From NCBI GenBank assembly GCA_002419215.1, contig DIFQ01000029.1, positions 1 to 29,476 of the forward strand: a stretch of 29,476 nt of DNA. Reading direction: 5' to 3'. The translations under genes were made by a program, and so were the position numbers. Shown one piece after another: positions 7,344 through 13,992 of the stretch. Every line of letters starts with the position of its first letter. Position 1 is the first letter of the stretch. The DNA is from Syntrophaceae bacterium UBA5744 (GTDB taxonomy: Bacteria; Desulfobacterota; Syntrophia; Syntrophales; UBA2192). Under the pieces are notes generated by a model, which did not search any database, was not told the DNA's origin, and was given only the letters and a program-made list of their open reading frames with translations.

Positions 7344-8524
7344 GATTCGTCCTCCTCTTCGGTTTTCATGGTTTCGTCCATCCGACCCTCCGGGACCGGT
7401 CCCGCGTCTTCGTCGTGCCGCCTCTCCCCGAAGGTCCGCCGGAAGTCCTCGAAGACTCCTCCGGCAATGGCCGTCCGGATGCGCTCCATGAGCGCGAGGT
7501 AGAACCGGACGTTGTGGATCGTGTTCAACATTAAAGCCAGGATCTCCCTGGCTATAAAAAGATGCCGGAGATAGGCCCGCGAGAAGTTCCTGCACGTGTA
7601 GCAGTCGCACGCCTCGTCGAGCGGAGCCTGATCGTTCCGGTAACGGGCGTTTTTTATAACAACCTTTCCATGATTTGTAAATAGTAATCCGTTCCGTGCG
7701 CAACGGGTGGGCATAACGCAGTCGAACAGGTCGATTCCGTGCCGGACTCCCTCGACGAGGTCCTCCGGGGTGCCCACTCCCATCAGGTACCGGGCCTGGC
7801 CTGCAGGCAGCAGCGGGACGGTGGCCTCGACGGTTTCCATCATGAGATCCTTGGGCTCGCCGACACTGAGCCCCCCGACGGCATACCCGTCGAAGCCGAT
7901 TGCGGTGAGCGCCTCGACGGAGGCCTGCCTGAGATCCCGGTGGACCCCCCCCTGGACGATGCCGAAGAGGGCCTGGTCGGGGCTTTTTTTTGCATCCCGG
8001 CAGCGCCTGGCCCAACGATGGGTCAGCGCCATGGATTTCTCCACGTAGGCGCGCTCGGCCGGGTAGGGTGTGCAGTCGTCGAAGCACATCATGATGTCCG
8101 AGCCGAGGGCCTCCTGGATCTCGATGGCCCGCTCGGGGCTCAGGAAGTGCCGCGAGCCGTCGATGTGGGACTGAAAGTGCACTCCCTCCTCCGTGATCCT
8201 CCTCAGGGGCCCGAGGCTGAAGATCTGGAAGCCGCCGCTGTCGGTCAGGATGGGACGGTCCCAGTGCATGAACCGGTGCAGCCCCCCGTGCTCGCGGATC
8301 AGCTCGTGGCCCGGTCTCAGGTAGAGGTGGTAGGTGTTGCCCAGGATGATCCCGGCGCCGGCCTCCTTGAGCCAGTCGGGCGTCATGGCCTTCACGGTCC
8401 CCTGGGTCCCCACGGGCATGAAGACGGGCGTCCGCACCTCGCCATGGGCGGTGGTCATCCTTCCCCGCCGCGCATTCGACTTCGGGTCTGTCTTCAGCAA
8501 TTCGAATGAAAAAGCCATAGCCAT
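7340..8524 (-). CDS. tgt: Queuine/preQ1 tRNA-guanine transglycosylase
   Basis: 394 residues from the chosen start. It exchanges the wobble guanine at position 34 of GUN-anticodon tRNAs for the queuosine precursor preQ1. The catalytic residues are Asp95 (TDSGGFQ) and Asp268 (FDCVMPTR). The zinc site is Cys306, Cys308, Cys311 and His337 (CDCYTC ... HNV). An acidic tail of about 30 residues (ending MKTEEEDES) follows the core. An upstream in-frame ATG at 8563 would add a tail encoded by the heptamer array (8530-8564); I reject it because family members begin near MAFSFELLK. The chosen ATG is at 8524, with a second ATG at 8518, and no clear ribosome site precedes either. Its neighbours are queA (next pathway step) upstream and yajC downstream. 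Confidence 0.96.
   Translation of the reverse strand: MAMAFSFELLKTDPKSNARRGRMTTAHGEVRTPVFMPVGTQGTVKAMTPDWLKEAGAGIILGNTYHLYLRPGHELIREHGGLHRFMHWDRPILTDSGGFQIFSLGPLRRITEEGVHFQSHIDGSRHFLSPERAIEIQEALGSDIMMCFDDCTPYPAERAYVEKSMALTHRWARRCRDAKKSPDQALFGIVQGGVHRDLRQASVEALTAIGFDGYAVGGLSVGEPKDLMMETVEATVPLLPAGQARYLMGVGTPEDLVEGVRHGIDLFDCVMPTRCARNGLLFTNHGKVVIKNARYRNDQAPLDEACDCYTCRNFSRAYLRHLFIAREILALMLNTIHNVRFYLALMERIRTAIAGGVFEDFRRTFGERRHDEDAGPVPEGRMDETMKTEEEDES
7351..7357 (-). promoter_or_regulatory. Ribosome site that fixes the yajC TTG start
   Basis: GAGGAGG on the minus strand, 7 bases before TTG at 7343 and 28 bases before the first in-frame ATG. It lies inside the last codons of tgt. Confidence 0.7.
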
Positions 8525-8529
8525 AAATC

Positions 8530-8564
8530 GGGTATCGGGTATTGGGTATAGGGTATCGGGCATT
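8530..8564. repeat. Heptamer array GGGTATN, left arm
   Basis: Five units GGGTATC, GGGTATT, GGGTATA, GGGTATC, GGGCATT with exact period 7, starting 6 bases before the tgt start codon. It faces the reverse-complement array at 8585-8619. Confidence 0.85.
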
Positions 8565-8584
8565 GAAGGGGATCATTTTTATGA

Positions 8585-8619
8585 CCCTAGACCCGAGCCC
8601 CTATCCCCGAGACCCTACG
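8585..8619. repeat. Heptamer array CCCKANN, right arm, supplies queA stop
   Basis: Five units CCCTAGA, CCCGAGC, CCCTATC, CCCGAGA, CCCTACG. On the minus strand the last unit starts with TAG, which is the queA stop codon (8617-8615). It pairs imperfectly with 8530-8564 across a 20-base spacer. Confidence 0.85.
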
Positions 8620-9649
8620 TTATGAACATACAATCCCCGTAGCTGTAAAACCGGTATCGCTCGTCGATGGCCTTTTGATAGGCCGCAAACATCAGGTCCC
8701 TGCCGGCGAAGGCGCATGCGAGCAGGAACAGGGACGACTTCGGGAGGTGAAAGTTCGTGAGCAGCGCCCCTACACGCCTGAACCGGTAGCCGGGGTAGAT
8801 ATAGAGCCCCGTGGAACCCGAAGCCGCCCGGATGTGGCCCCCGTCGTCGGCGATGGACTCGAGGACCCTCGTGGAAGTGGTCCCGACGGCGACGACCCGT
8901 TCGGCGGAATTGATCGTATCCGCCGTCTCGTCGCCGATCTCGAAGTACTCTTCGTCCATTTTGTGATCCTCGATCTGTTCGACCTCCACCGGGGTAAATG
9001 TCCCGTAGCCCACGTGAAGGGTGACCCTCGCCACGGGAATGCCGCTGCCCTGGATCTGATCCAGGACAGCTTCCGTAAAGTGCAGCCCGGCCGTGGGCGC
9101 CGCGACGGACCCGGGGTGTTTGGCATAGACGGTCTGGTACCGGGCGAGATCTTCGGGGGAGGGCCCGCCTGTCTTCTCACGGCGGATGTAGGGCGGCAGC
9201 GGGGCCTGTCCCTGTCGCCGCAGGAAGCTTTCGAACGGTTCGCCGGTTTTGAACTCGACGACCCACTTCCGGTCGTCGAGCCTCTCCAGGACCCGGACGC
9301 TTGCTCCCCCGTCGAAAGCCAGCGTCGATCCCGCCTTGATGCGCTTTGCCGGCCTGAGCAATGCCTCCCACCGGGGCGATGACGCCCCTTCGCGGCTGCG
9401 AAGCAGGAGGATCTCCACGGCGGCGCCCGTTGTCTTGCGGGCGAAAAGCCTCGCCGGGATCACCTTCGAGTCGTTGATGACGAGAACGTCCCCTTTTCGC
9501 AGAAATCCCGGGAACTCCTGAAAGACATGGTTCCGGAGAGACCCGGTCTTCCTCTGCACGATCATCATCCGCGAGCGGTCCCGGTCCGGAGCCGGCGACT
9601 GGGCGATGAGCTCCTGCGGGAGCGTGTAATTGAAGTCTGTGAGTTTCAT
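8615..9649 (-). CDS. queA: S-adenosylmethionine:tRNA ribosyltransferase-isomerase
   Basis: 344 residues, normal length. QueA transfers and isomerises the ribose of SAM onto preQ1 in tRNA to give epoxyqueuosine, the step after Tgt. The N-terminus MKLTDFNYTLPQELIAQ is typical, and conserved blocks follow: RDRSRMMIV, VLVINDSKVIPARLF, AAPTAGLHFTE, HVGYGTFTPVE, and TNFHLPKSSLFLL near the end. It heads the queA-tgt-yajC-secDF run. A terminator just upstream (9689-9715) separates it from DUF2065, so it should have its own promoter; none is evident, and the gap is filled by an octamer repeat pair. Confidence 0.97.
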   Translation of the reverse strand: MKLTDFNYTLPQELIAQSPAPDRDRSRMMIVQRKTGSLRNHVFQEFPGFLRKGDVLVINDSKVIPARLFARKTTGAAVEILLLRSREGASSPRWEALLRPAKRIKAGSTLAFDGGASVRVLERLDDRKWVVEFKTGEPFESFLRRQGQAPLPPYIRREKTGGPSPEDLARYQTVYAKHPGSVAAPTAGLHFTEAVLDQIQGSGIPVARVTLHVGYGTFTPVEVEQIEDHKMDEEYFEIGDETADTINSAERVVAVGTTSTRVLESIADDGGHIRAASGSTGLYIYPGYRFRRVGALLTNFHLPKSSLFLLACAFAGRDLMFAAYQKAIDERYRFYSYGDCMFIT

Positions 9650-9660
9650 ATAAAAAAGCT

Positions 9661-9752
9661 GGAATAATGGAATGTTGAGGCAATGGGTAAAAAAAAGATT
9701 CCGACCATCGGAATCCCATTATTCCATCATTCCAAATTTCCATTATTCCGCG
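9661..9752. repeat. Inverted pair of octamer arrays around a terminator
   Basis: The left arm is GGAATAAT, GGAATGTT, GAGGCAAT, GGGTAAAA (9661-9692). The right arm is ATCCCATT, ATTCCATC, ATTCCAAA, TTTCCATT, ATTCCGCG (9713-9752). The arms enclose the hairpin and A8 run at 9689-9715, the same architecture as at 3118-3237. Confidence 0.8.
9689..9715 (-). terminator. Rho-independent terminator between DUF2065 and queA
   Basis: A perfect 8-bp stem GATTCCGA/TCGGAATC with a 3-base loop. On the minus strand it is followed by eight T. It should end the mazG-DUF2065 transcript. Confidence 0.85.
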
Positions 9753-9834
9753 ACCCGGACTGATGCAGATAACCGGAAATTGAAGGGGAAGTCAAGAGAA
9801 TTGTTCGAGGTTTTCTGCTGCTCCGGGTCGCATT

Positions 9835-10035
9835 CTAACTCGTGCCGAGGTACACGAACAGCAAACCAACGACCATGGCCAGGAACCCCAGCACCCTCAG
9901 GTTCGTGTCGGATGCCTCCTGGAGCTTCAGGTAGAGGGACTTGAGCTTTTCGGGGAAGGCAAAATAGGGAAGCCCCTCCAGGACAAGGACCATGCCGATG
10001 ACACAGAGAAAGAATTTGAAATTGATGTTTTCCAT
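9835..10035 (-). CDS. DUF2065 family small membrane protein (YjeT-like)
   Basis: 66 residues with two membrane segments: about 8-27 (FLCVIGMVLVLEGLPYFAFP) and 46-64 (LRVLGFLAMVVGLLFVYLG). The E-GLPYFAFPEKLK turn and the final VGLLFVYLG are characteristic of DUF2065/YjeT. Its function is unknown. It lies downstream of mazG, separated by the 121-bp palindromic element, and upstream of a terminator. The start at 10035 has only a weak purine stretch before it. Confidence 0.85.
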   Translation of the reverse strand: MENINFKFFLCVIGMVLVLEGLPYFAFPEKLKSLYLKLQEASDTNLRVLGFLAMVVGLLFVYLGTS

Positions 10036-10054
10036 GAACTTTCTTGCTTCCCCA

Positions 10055-10175
10055 GGGACGTTGTTGACTAATTAGACTAACTCGTTCCGGTAGAGGCTCG
10101 TTGCAGCTATCGCTTTCATATGCTCAAAAGCGCAAGGATCGGAACTGAGTTAGTCTAATTAGTCAACAACGTCCC
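10055..10175. repeat. 121-bp palindromic element (35-bp inverted repeats)
   Basis: The left arm, 10055-10088, and right arm, 10141-10175, are reverse complements with a single one-base gap. The 52-base centre (10089-10140) holds a further 6-bp stem, CGCTTT (10111-10116) with AAAGCG (10127-10132). The right arm covers the mazG stop codon TAA (10161-10159) and its last codons. No transposase gene is present; it could be a MITE-like or REP-like element, or a large hairpin terminator. Confidence 0.8.
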
Positions 10176-10980
10176 TCTTCTTTTTTTTTGCTTCCTCCCA
10201 CAGCGCGTCCATTTCTTCCAGGGTCGATGATGCCGGGTCCTTGCCCTGCTCGCGAAGCCGCTCCTCTATATAGAGGAAGCGCTCCTCGAATTTGCGGTTC
10301 GTGGCCCGTAGCGCCTCCTCGGCATCGACTTCCAGATGCCGGCTGAGGTTGACGATCGAAAAGAGCGTGTCGCCGATCTCGTCGCGGACCCGGCCGGGGT
10401 TCCCTTTCGCGAGGGCCTCACGGAATTCCCCCAGTTCCTCTTCGATTTTTGCCATCACGCTTGCGGCACCGTCCCAGTCGAAGCCCACTTTCGCCGCTTC
10501 CAAGGTGATCTTCTGGGCCCGCATGAGCGCCGGCATCGTCCGGGGGACCCGGGCCAGAAGGGAGGTCTCGTTCTCTCCCCGCTTCTCCACATCCCGCTTG
10601 ATCCGGTCCCAGTTGCGCTTCACCTCGGCGGCGTCTTTCACCGTTGCGTCGCCGAAGACGTGGGGGTGGCGGCGTATCATCTTGGCCGTGACGTCATCGA
10701 GCACCCCATTGATTCCAAAGAGGTTTTCCTCCTCGGCAATCCGTGTGAGGAAGAGGATCATGAAGAGAAGATCCCCCAGCTCTTCCCGCAGTGCCGCCGG
10801 AGAATCCTTGCCGATGGCTTCGAGGACCTCGTACGTCTCGTCCAGGAGGTAGCGGCCCACGTCCTCCTTTTTCTGGCGGATGTCCCAGGGGCACCCGTCT
10901 TCGCGGTTTCGAAGCCGCTCGATGAGGGCCAGGAGCTTTTCGAACCGGCCCCCCGCATCTGTGTGTGGTTTTTCCGGCAT
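10159..10980 (-). CDS. mazG: Nucleoside triphosphate pyrophosphohydrolase
   Basis: 273 residues from the chosen start, close to the 263 of E. coli MazG. It hydrolyses NTPs and dNTPs to monophosphates and helps clear non-canonical nucleotides. The two tandem MazG domains are visible: the first with DGCPWDIRQ, LLDETYEVLEAI and REELGDLLF, the second with KIEEELGEFREAL and RVRDEIGDTLFSIVNLSRHL. The E-E-x-x-E and E-x-x-D metal ligands are kept in both. A longer reading frame starts at 11031, but a TTGACA element overlaps that position and family members begin near the MPEKP start, so I choose ATG 10980. The last codons and stop lie in the palindromic element. Confidence 0.94.
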   Translation of the reverse strand: MPEKPHTDAGGRFEKLLALIERLRNREDGCPWDIRQKKEDVGRYLLDETYEVLEAIGKDSPAALREELGDLLFMILFLTRIAEEENLFGINGVLDDVTAKMIRRHPHVFGDATVKDAAEVKRNWDRIKRDVEKRGENETSLLARVPRTMPALMRAQKITLEAAKVGFDWDGAASVMAKIEEELGEFREALAKGNPGRVRDEIGDTLFSIVNLSRHLEVDAEEALRATNRKFEERFLYIEERLREQGKDPASSTLEEMDALWEEAKKKKRDVVD

Positions 10981-11002
10981 AATGGCTCGACAATTTGCGA
11001 TC

Positions 11003-11031
11003 TGGTTATCACAATCGGCAACCCCTGTCAA
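11003..11031 (-). promoter_or_regulatory. Candidate promoter for mazG
   Basis: On the minus strand a perfect TTGACA (11026-11031) is followed by TAACCA at 17 bases (11003-11008) or GATAAC at 15 bases (11005-11010). The -10 is weak. It lies directly before the ATG at 10980. Confidence 0.35.
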
Positions 11032-11212
11032 AAAACGAACTGCCGCCGTGTTGAAAAATGCCCCCTGGCCCTTCCGATTTCACTTGATTTTTGCGACTTT
11101 GAGTGATATGCATTCGCGGTTTCAAAATACATCCGGATCGGCCCGCAGAACCGTTCCGAATGCCATGCCGGGAATCATCGAACCACCCGTTCTTTCACAG
11201 CTTTTGCCGACT

Positions 11213-11230
11213 ACAGGCTTTGGTGCCTGT
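11213..11230. promoter_or_regulatory. Small palindrome before the carboxyltransferase gene
   Basis: ACAGGC-TTTGGT-GCCTGT is a perfect 6-bp dyad with a 6-base centre, 31 bases before the start codon. It could be an operator or a leader hairpin. The rest of the 11032-11260 gap shows no convincing promoter hexamers. Confidence 0.3.
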
Positions 11231-11260
11231 CGTTCTATTCAAGGAGAGAGGAGGAGTCTT

Positions 11261-12931
11261 ATGGCAGAAGAGAAGAAATTGACAAGGGCCGAGAGGCTTG
11301 CAGCGGAGAGGGAAAGCAACCTGAAGCACTGGGAAGCGCAGGATGCCGAACTGATGAAGCACCGCGAAGAAGCTTACAACATCGGCGGGGCAGATCAGGT
11401 TGCGCGCCTGGCCAAGCAGAACAAGAAGCCCATGCGAGACCTGGTCAAGGATCTTATCGACCCCGGCACGGAGTTCTTCGAAGTCGGTCTCGATGCGGGC
11501 TACAACATCGGCAAGGTCAAGCTCTACGGCGGCGAGATCTACGAGTCCGAGAAGCGCGGCCACATCCCCGGCGGCGGTCTCGTGACCGGTGTCGGCACGA
11601 TCCAGGGCAAAGACTGCATGGTCTTCGCCAACGAAAACCGCTATGCCGCGGGAACCTATTTCCCCATCACCCTGAAGAAACACATGAGGGCCCAGGCGAT
11701 TGCAGAGCGCTTGAGACTGCCCTGCGTCTACATCGCCGACTCCGGCGGAATCAACCTGCCCCTGCAGCTGGGCTGCTTCGCCGATGACGGCCACTTCGGC
11801 AGCATGTTCTACAACATGTGCCGCATGTCCGCCAACGGCATTCGCCAGTACACGCTCTCCACGGGCGGCAACACGGCGGGCGGCGCCTACATCGTCTACC
11901 TGGCCTCCGAGTCCATCATGATCGAGAAGATGGCCTATGCGTTCCTGGCGGGCCCCCCCATGGTCAAGTCGGCCATCGGCGAGACGGTCTCCCCCGAGGA
12001 TCTCGGCGGCGCCTATGTTCACACGAAGCACTCCGGCGGCTGCGACCACATCGTGAAAAGCCAGGCCGAGGGGATCAAGAAGCTCCGCGACATCATCGAT
12101 TTCGAACCTTCCCAGTCGCTTTACGTCGAGCGCCGCAAGGCCGTCGCGCCCCAGTTCGACTTCAAGGAGATGATGCGCGACACGCCCACCAACACCTATC
12201 AGTTCATCGACATCCGCAAGACCCTGAAGTGCCTGGCCGACGACAGCTACATCCACGAGTACAAGCCCACCTACGGTGAAAACCGCGGCGACTCGATCGT
12301 GGCCGGCAAGATGTGGCTCGGCGGCCTGCCCGTCGGCTTCATCGCCTCCAACGCCAACGGCGTCATCTACATCGAGGCGGCCCGCAAGGCCACCGAGTGG
12401 ATGATCCGCTGCGGCAACCAGGGACTCCCGGTCCTCTTCCTCCAGGGCTCGCCCGGCTACATGGTCGGCAAGTCCGAGGAGTGGGGCGGCATCGGCAAGT
12501 ACGGATCCGACATGGTCCGCACCTGCTCCGTGCTCAACGTTCCCAAGATCCAGTACGTCATCGGCCCCGACCACGGCGCCGCCAACTACGGGATGTGCGG
12601 CCGCGCCTTCCGGCCGGTGTTCTGCTTCACCAACATGAGAGGCCGCACGACCGTTATGTCCGGTGACACGGCGGGCTTCATCGTCGAGTCCGTGCGCCGC
12701 AAGAACATCATCGACAAGGGACAGCAGGTCAACGAGGACGAGATGGCCAAGTTCCGCCAGATGATGAGAGACCGCTACGACGCCGAAGGGCACCCGTTCC
12801 TCACCGGGTCGCTTCTGTTCCACGACGGCGCCATCGCCTTCAGCGAGGTCCGCGGAAAGCTGGCCCGGGCTCTCGAGCTCTGCTACCGCCAGCCCATGGG
12901 CAAGACCGATTGGGGTGATCTGAAGGTCTAA
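11261..12931 (+). CDS. Acyl-CoA carboxylase/decarboxylase carboxyltransferase subunit (MCC-beta / GcdA-like)
   Basis: 556 residues. The two crotonase-fold carboxyltransferase halves are present: an N half with HIPGGGLVTGVGTIQGKDCMV, GTYFPITLKKHMRAQAIAE and the oxyanion loop GGNTAGGAYIV, and a C half with FLQGSPGYMVGKSEE and KYGSDMVRTCSV. The enzyme moves a carboxyl group between biotin and an acyl-CoA. SGGINLPLQ and AGPPMVKSAIGETVSPEDLGGAYVHT most resemble methylcrotonyl-CoA carboxylase beta, while use as a glutaconyl-CoA-type decarboxylase is also possible. No biotin carboxylase is nearby; the carrier would be the 70-residue protein at 15305. The ATG follows a strong GGAGAGAGGAGGAG ribosome site. 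It heads the plus-strand module. Confidence 0.88.
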   Translation: MAEEKKLTRAERLAAERESNLKHWEAQDAELMKHREEAYNIGGADQVARLAKQNKKPMRDLVKDLIDPGTEFFEVGLDAGYNIGKVKLYGGEIYESEKRGHIPGGGLVTGVGTIQGKDCMVFANENRYAAGTYFPITLKKHMRAQAIAERLRLPCVYIADSGGINLPLQLGCFADDGHFGSMFYNMCRMSANGIRQYTLSTGGNTAGGAYIVYLASESIMIEKMAYAFLAGPPMVKSAIGETVSPEDLGGAYVHTKHSGGCDHIVKSQAEGIKKLRDIIDFEPSQSLYVERRKAVAPQFDFKEMMRDTPTNTYQFIDIRKTLKCLADDSYIHEYKPTYGENRGDSIVAGKMWLGGLPVGFIASNANGVIYIEAARKATEWMIRCGNQGLPVLFLQGSPGYMVGKSEEWGGIGKYGSDMVRTCSVLNVPKIQYVIGPDHGAANYGMCGRAFRPVFCFTNMRGRTTVMSGDTAGFIVESVRRKNIIDKGQQVNEDEMAKFRQMMRDRYDAEGHPFLTGSLLFHDGAIAFSEVRGKLARALELCYRQPMGKTDWGDLKV

Positions 12932-12960
12932 TCCAGGGATTCTGACACGTCCGGAGAAAG

Positions 12961-12981
12961 CCCCGGCCCGCCGGGCCGGGG
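12961..12981 (+). other. Strong GC hairpin between carboxyltransferase and hydratase genes
   Basis: A perfect 9-bp stem CCCCGGCCC/GGGCCGGGG with loop GCC, about 30 bases after the stop codon. No U-tract follows, so it is more likely a transcript-stabilising or partial-termination hairpin than a full terminator. Confidence 0.55.
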
Positions 12982-13038
12982 CCTCTCACCGGTTTATAAA
13001 ACGGAAGAAAAGGGAAAGAGATAGAGAGGGAGGAAGTT

Positions 13039-13839
13039 ATGTCAGAGATTCTGCTTCAACAAAAAACCGATGACGGCATCCTGATTTTGACCCTGAACCG
13101 TCCGGATGCCATGAACTGTTTCAACTTCGACCTGCTCTCCGTGCTGGCCGATGTCATCCGCGAGGCCAACTTCGACTTGAGTCTCCGGTGCATCATCATC
13201 ACGGGCTCCAAGGCCGGCGACGACCCCAAGAAGTGGTCCTTCTCCACGGGCGCAGACCTGAAGGAGAGGCGCACGCTCACGCAGGACCAGGTCCGCCGCT
13301 TCATCTTCACGATCCGCAACACCTTCACGGCCGTCGAGAACGTCCGCATCCCCGTCATCGCCGCGATCAACGGCTTTGCCTTCGGCGGCGGCACGGAGCT
13401 GGCGCTGGCCTGTGACATCCGCATCTGCTCGTCGAACGTCCTGATGGGCCTCACCGAGACGAGCCTCGCCATCATCCCCGGCGCGGGCGGCACGCAGCGT
13501 ATGACCCGCGTGGTCGGTGTCGCCAAGGCGAAGGAGCTCATCTTCACGGCCCGCCGCTTCGACGCGAAGACGGCCCTCGAGATCGGCCTGGTGAGCAAGG
13601 TTGTCGAGCCCGACAAGCTGATGGATGCGGCCCTCGAACTGGCCCGCGAGATCGCGAAGAACGGCCCCGTCGGCGTGGCGCAGGCGAAGTTCGCCATCAA
13701 CTACGGCTCCGAGGCGAGCCTCGGTGTGGCGCTGCCGCTCGAGTCGAAGGCCTACGAAGTGACGATCCCCACGAAGGACCGCCTGGAGGCCCTGGCTGCC
13801 TTTGCGGAGAAGAGAAAACCGAACTTTACGGGAGAGTGA
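13039..13839 (+). CDS. Enoyl-CoA hydratase, 3-methylglutaconyl-CoA hydratase-like
   Basis: 266 residues, crotonase superfamily. It hydrates a 2-enoyl-CoA to a 3-hydroxyacyl-CoA. Both catalytic glutamates are present and spaced as in true hydratases: Glu120 (FAFGGGTE) and Glu140 (GLTETSLAIIPGAGGTQ). The C-terminal block TIPTKDRLEALAAF, with the adjoining AEKRKP, is notably like the AUH type (3-methylglutaconyl-CoA hydratase). With the MCC-beta-like gene before it and HMG-CoA lyase after, a role in 3-methylglutaconyl-CoA/HMG-CoA interconversion is attractive; crotonyl-CoA hydratase activity is the alternative. A purine-rich GAGGGAGGAAG site precedes the ATG. Confidence 0.88.
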   Translation: MSEILLQQKTDDGILILTLNRPDAMNCFNFDLLSVLADVIREANFDLSLRCIIITGSKAGDDPKKWSFSTGADLKERRTLTQDQVRRFIFTIRNTFTAVENVRIPVIAAINGFAFGGGTELALACDIRICSSNVLMGLTETSLAIIPGAGGTQRMTRVVGVAKAKELIFTARRFDAKTALEIGLVSKVVEPDKLMDAALELAREIAKNGPVGVAQAKFAINYGSEASLGVALPLESKAYEVTIPTKDRLEALAAFAEKRKPNFTGE

Positions 13840-13992
13840 GACGGACTGGTATCGGCCCGACGTGCCCGCACCGCCGGGAGGCAGCGCGGGAGTTGCCGAG
13901 TCGTTCGGCTTGCCCCGAGAGGTAAAGCCGCCCCTGAGGGTGTGCAAAACAACATCGTGTTGCAGATTCAATTTTTAGGGAGGTAGGAGTTT

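Noticed and set aside
8525..8563. N-terminal extension of Tgt from ATG 8563
   Set aside because: The added residues are translated heptamer repeats with no counterpart in the family.
7344..8576. Extension of the yajC frame upstream to 8576
   Set aside because: It is out of frame with tgt and has no motif. YajC homology begins only near 7343, where a strong ribosome site stands.
8530..8619. CRISPR-like array
   Set aside because: Units are 7 bases long, contiguous and without spacers; no cas genes are present.
10981..11031. N-terminal extension of MazG
   Set aside because: The extra 17 residues have no family match and overlap a TTGACA promoter element.
11195..12823. A 542-codon minus-strand frame
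   Set aside because: It is the shadow of the acyl-CoA carboxyltransferase gene and has His/Val/Asp-rich composition with no motif.
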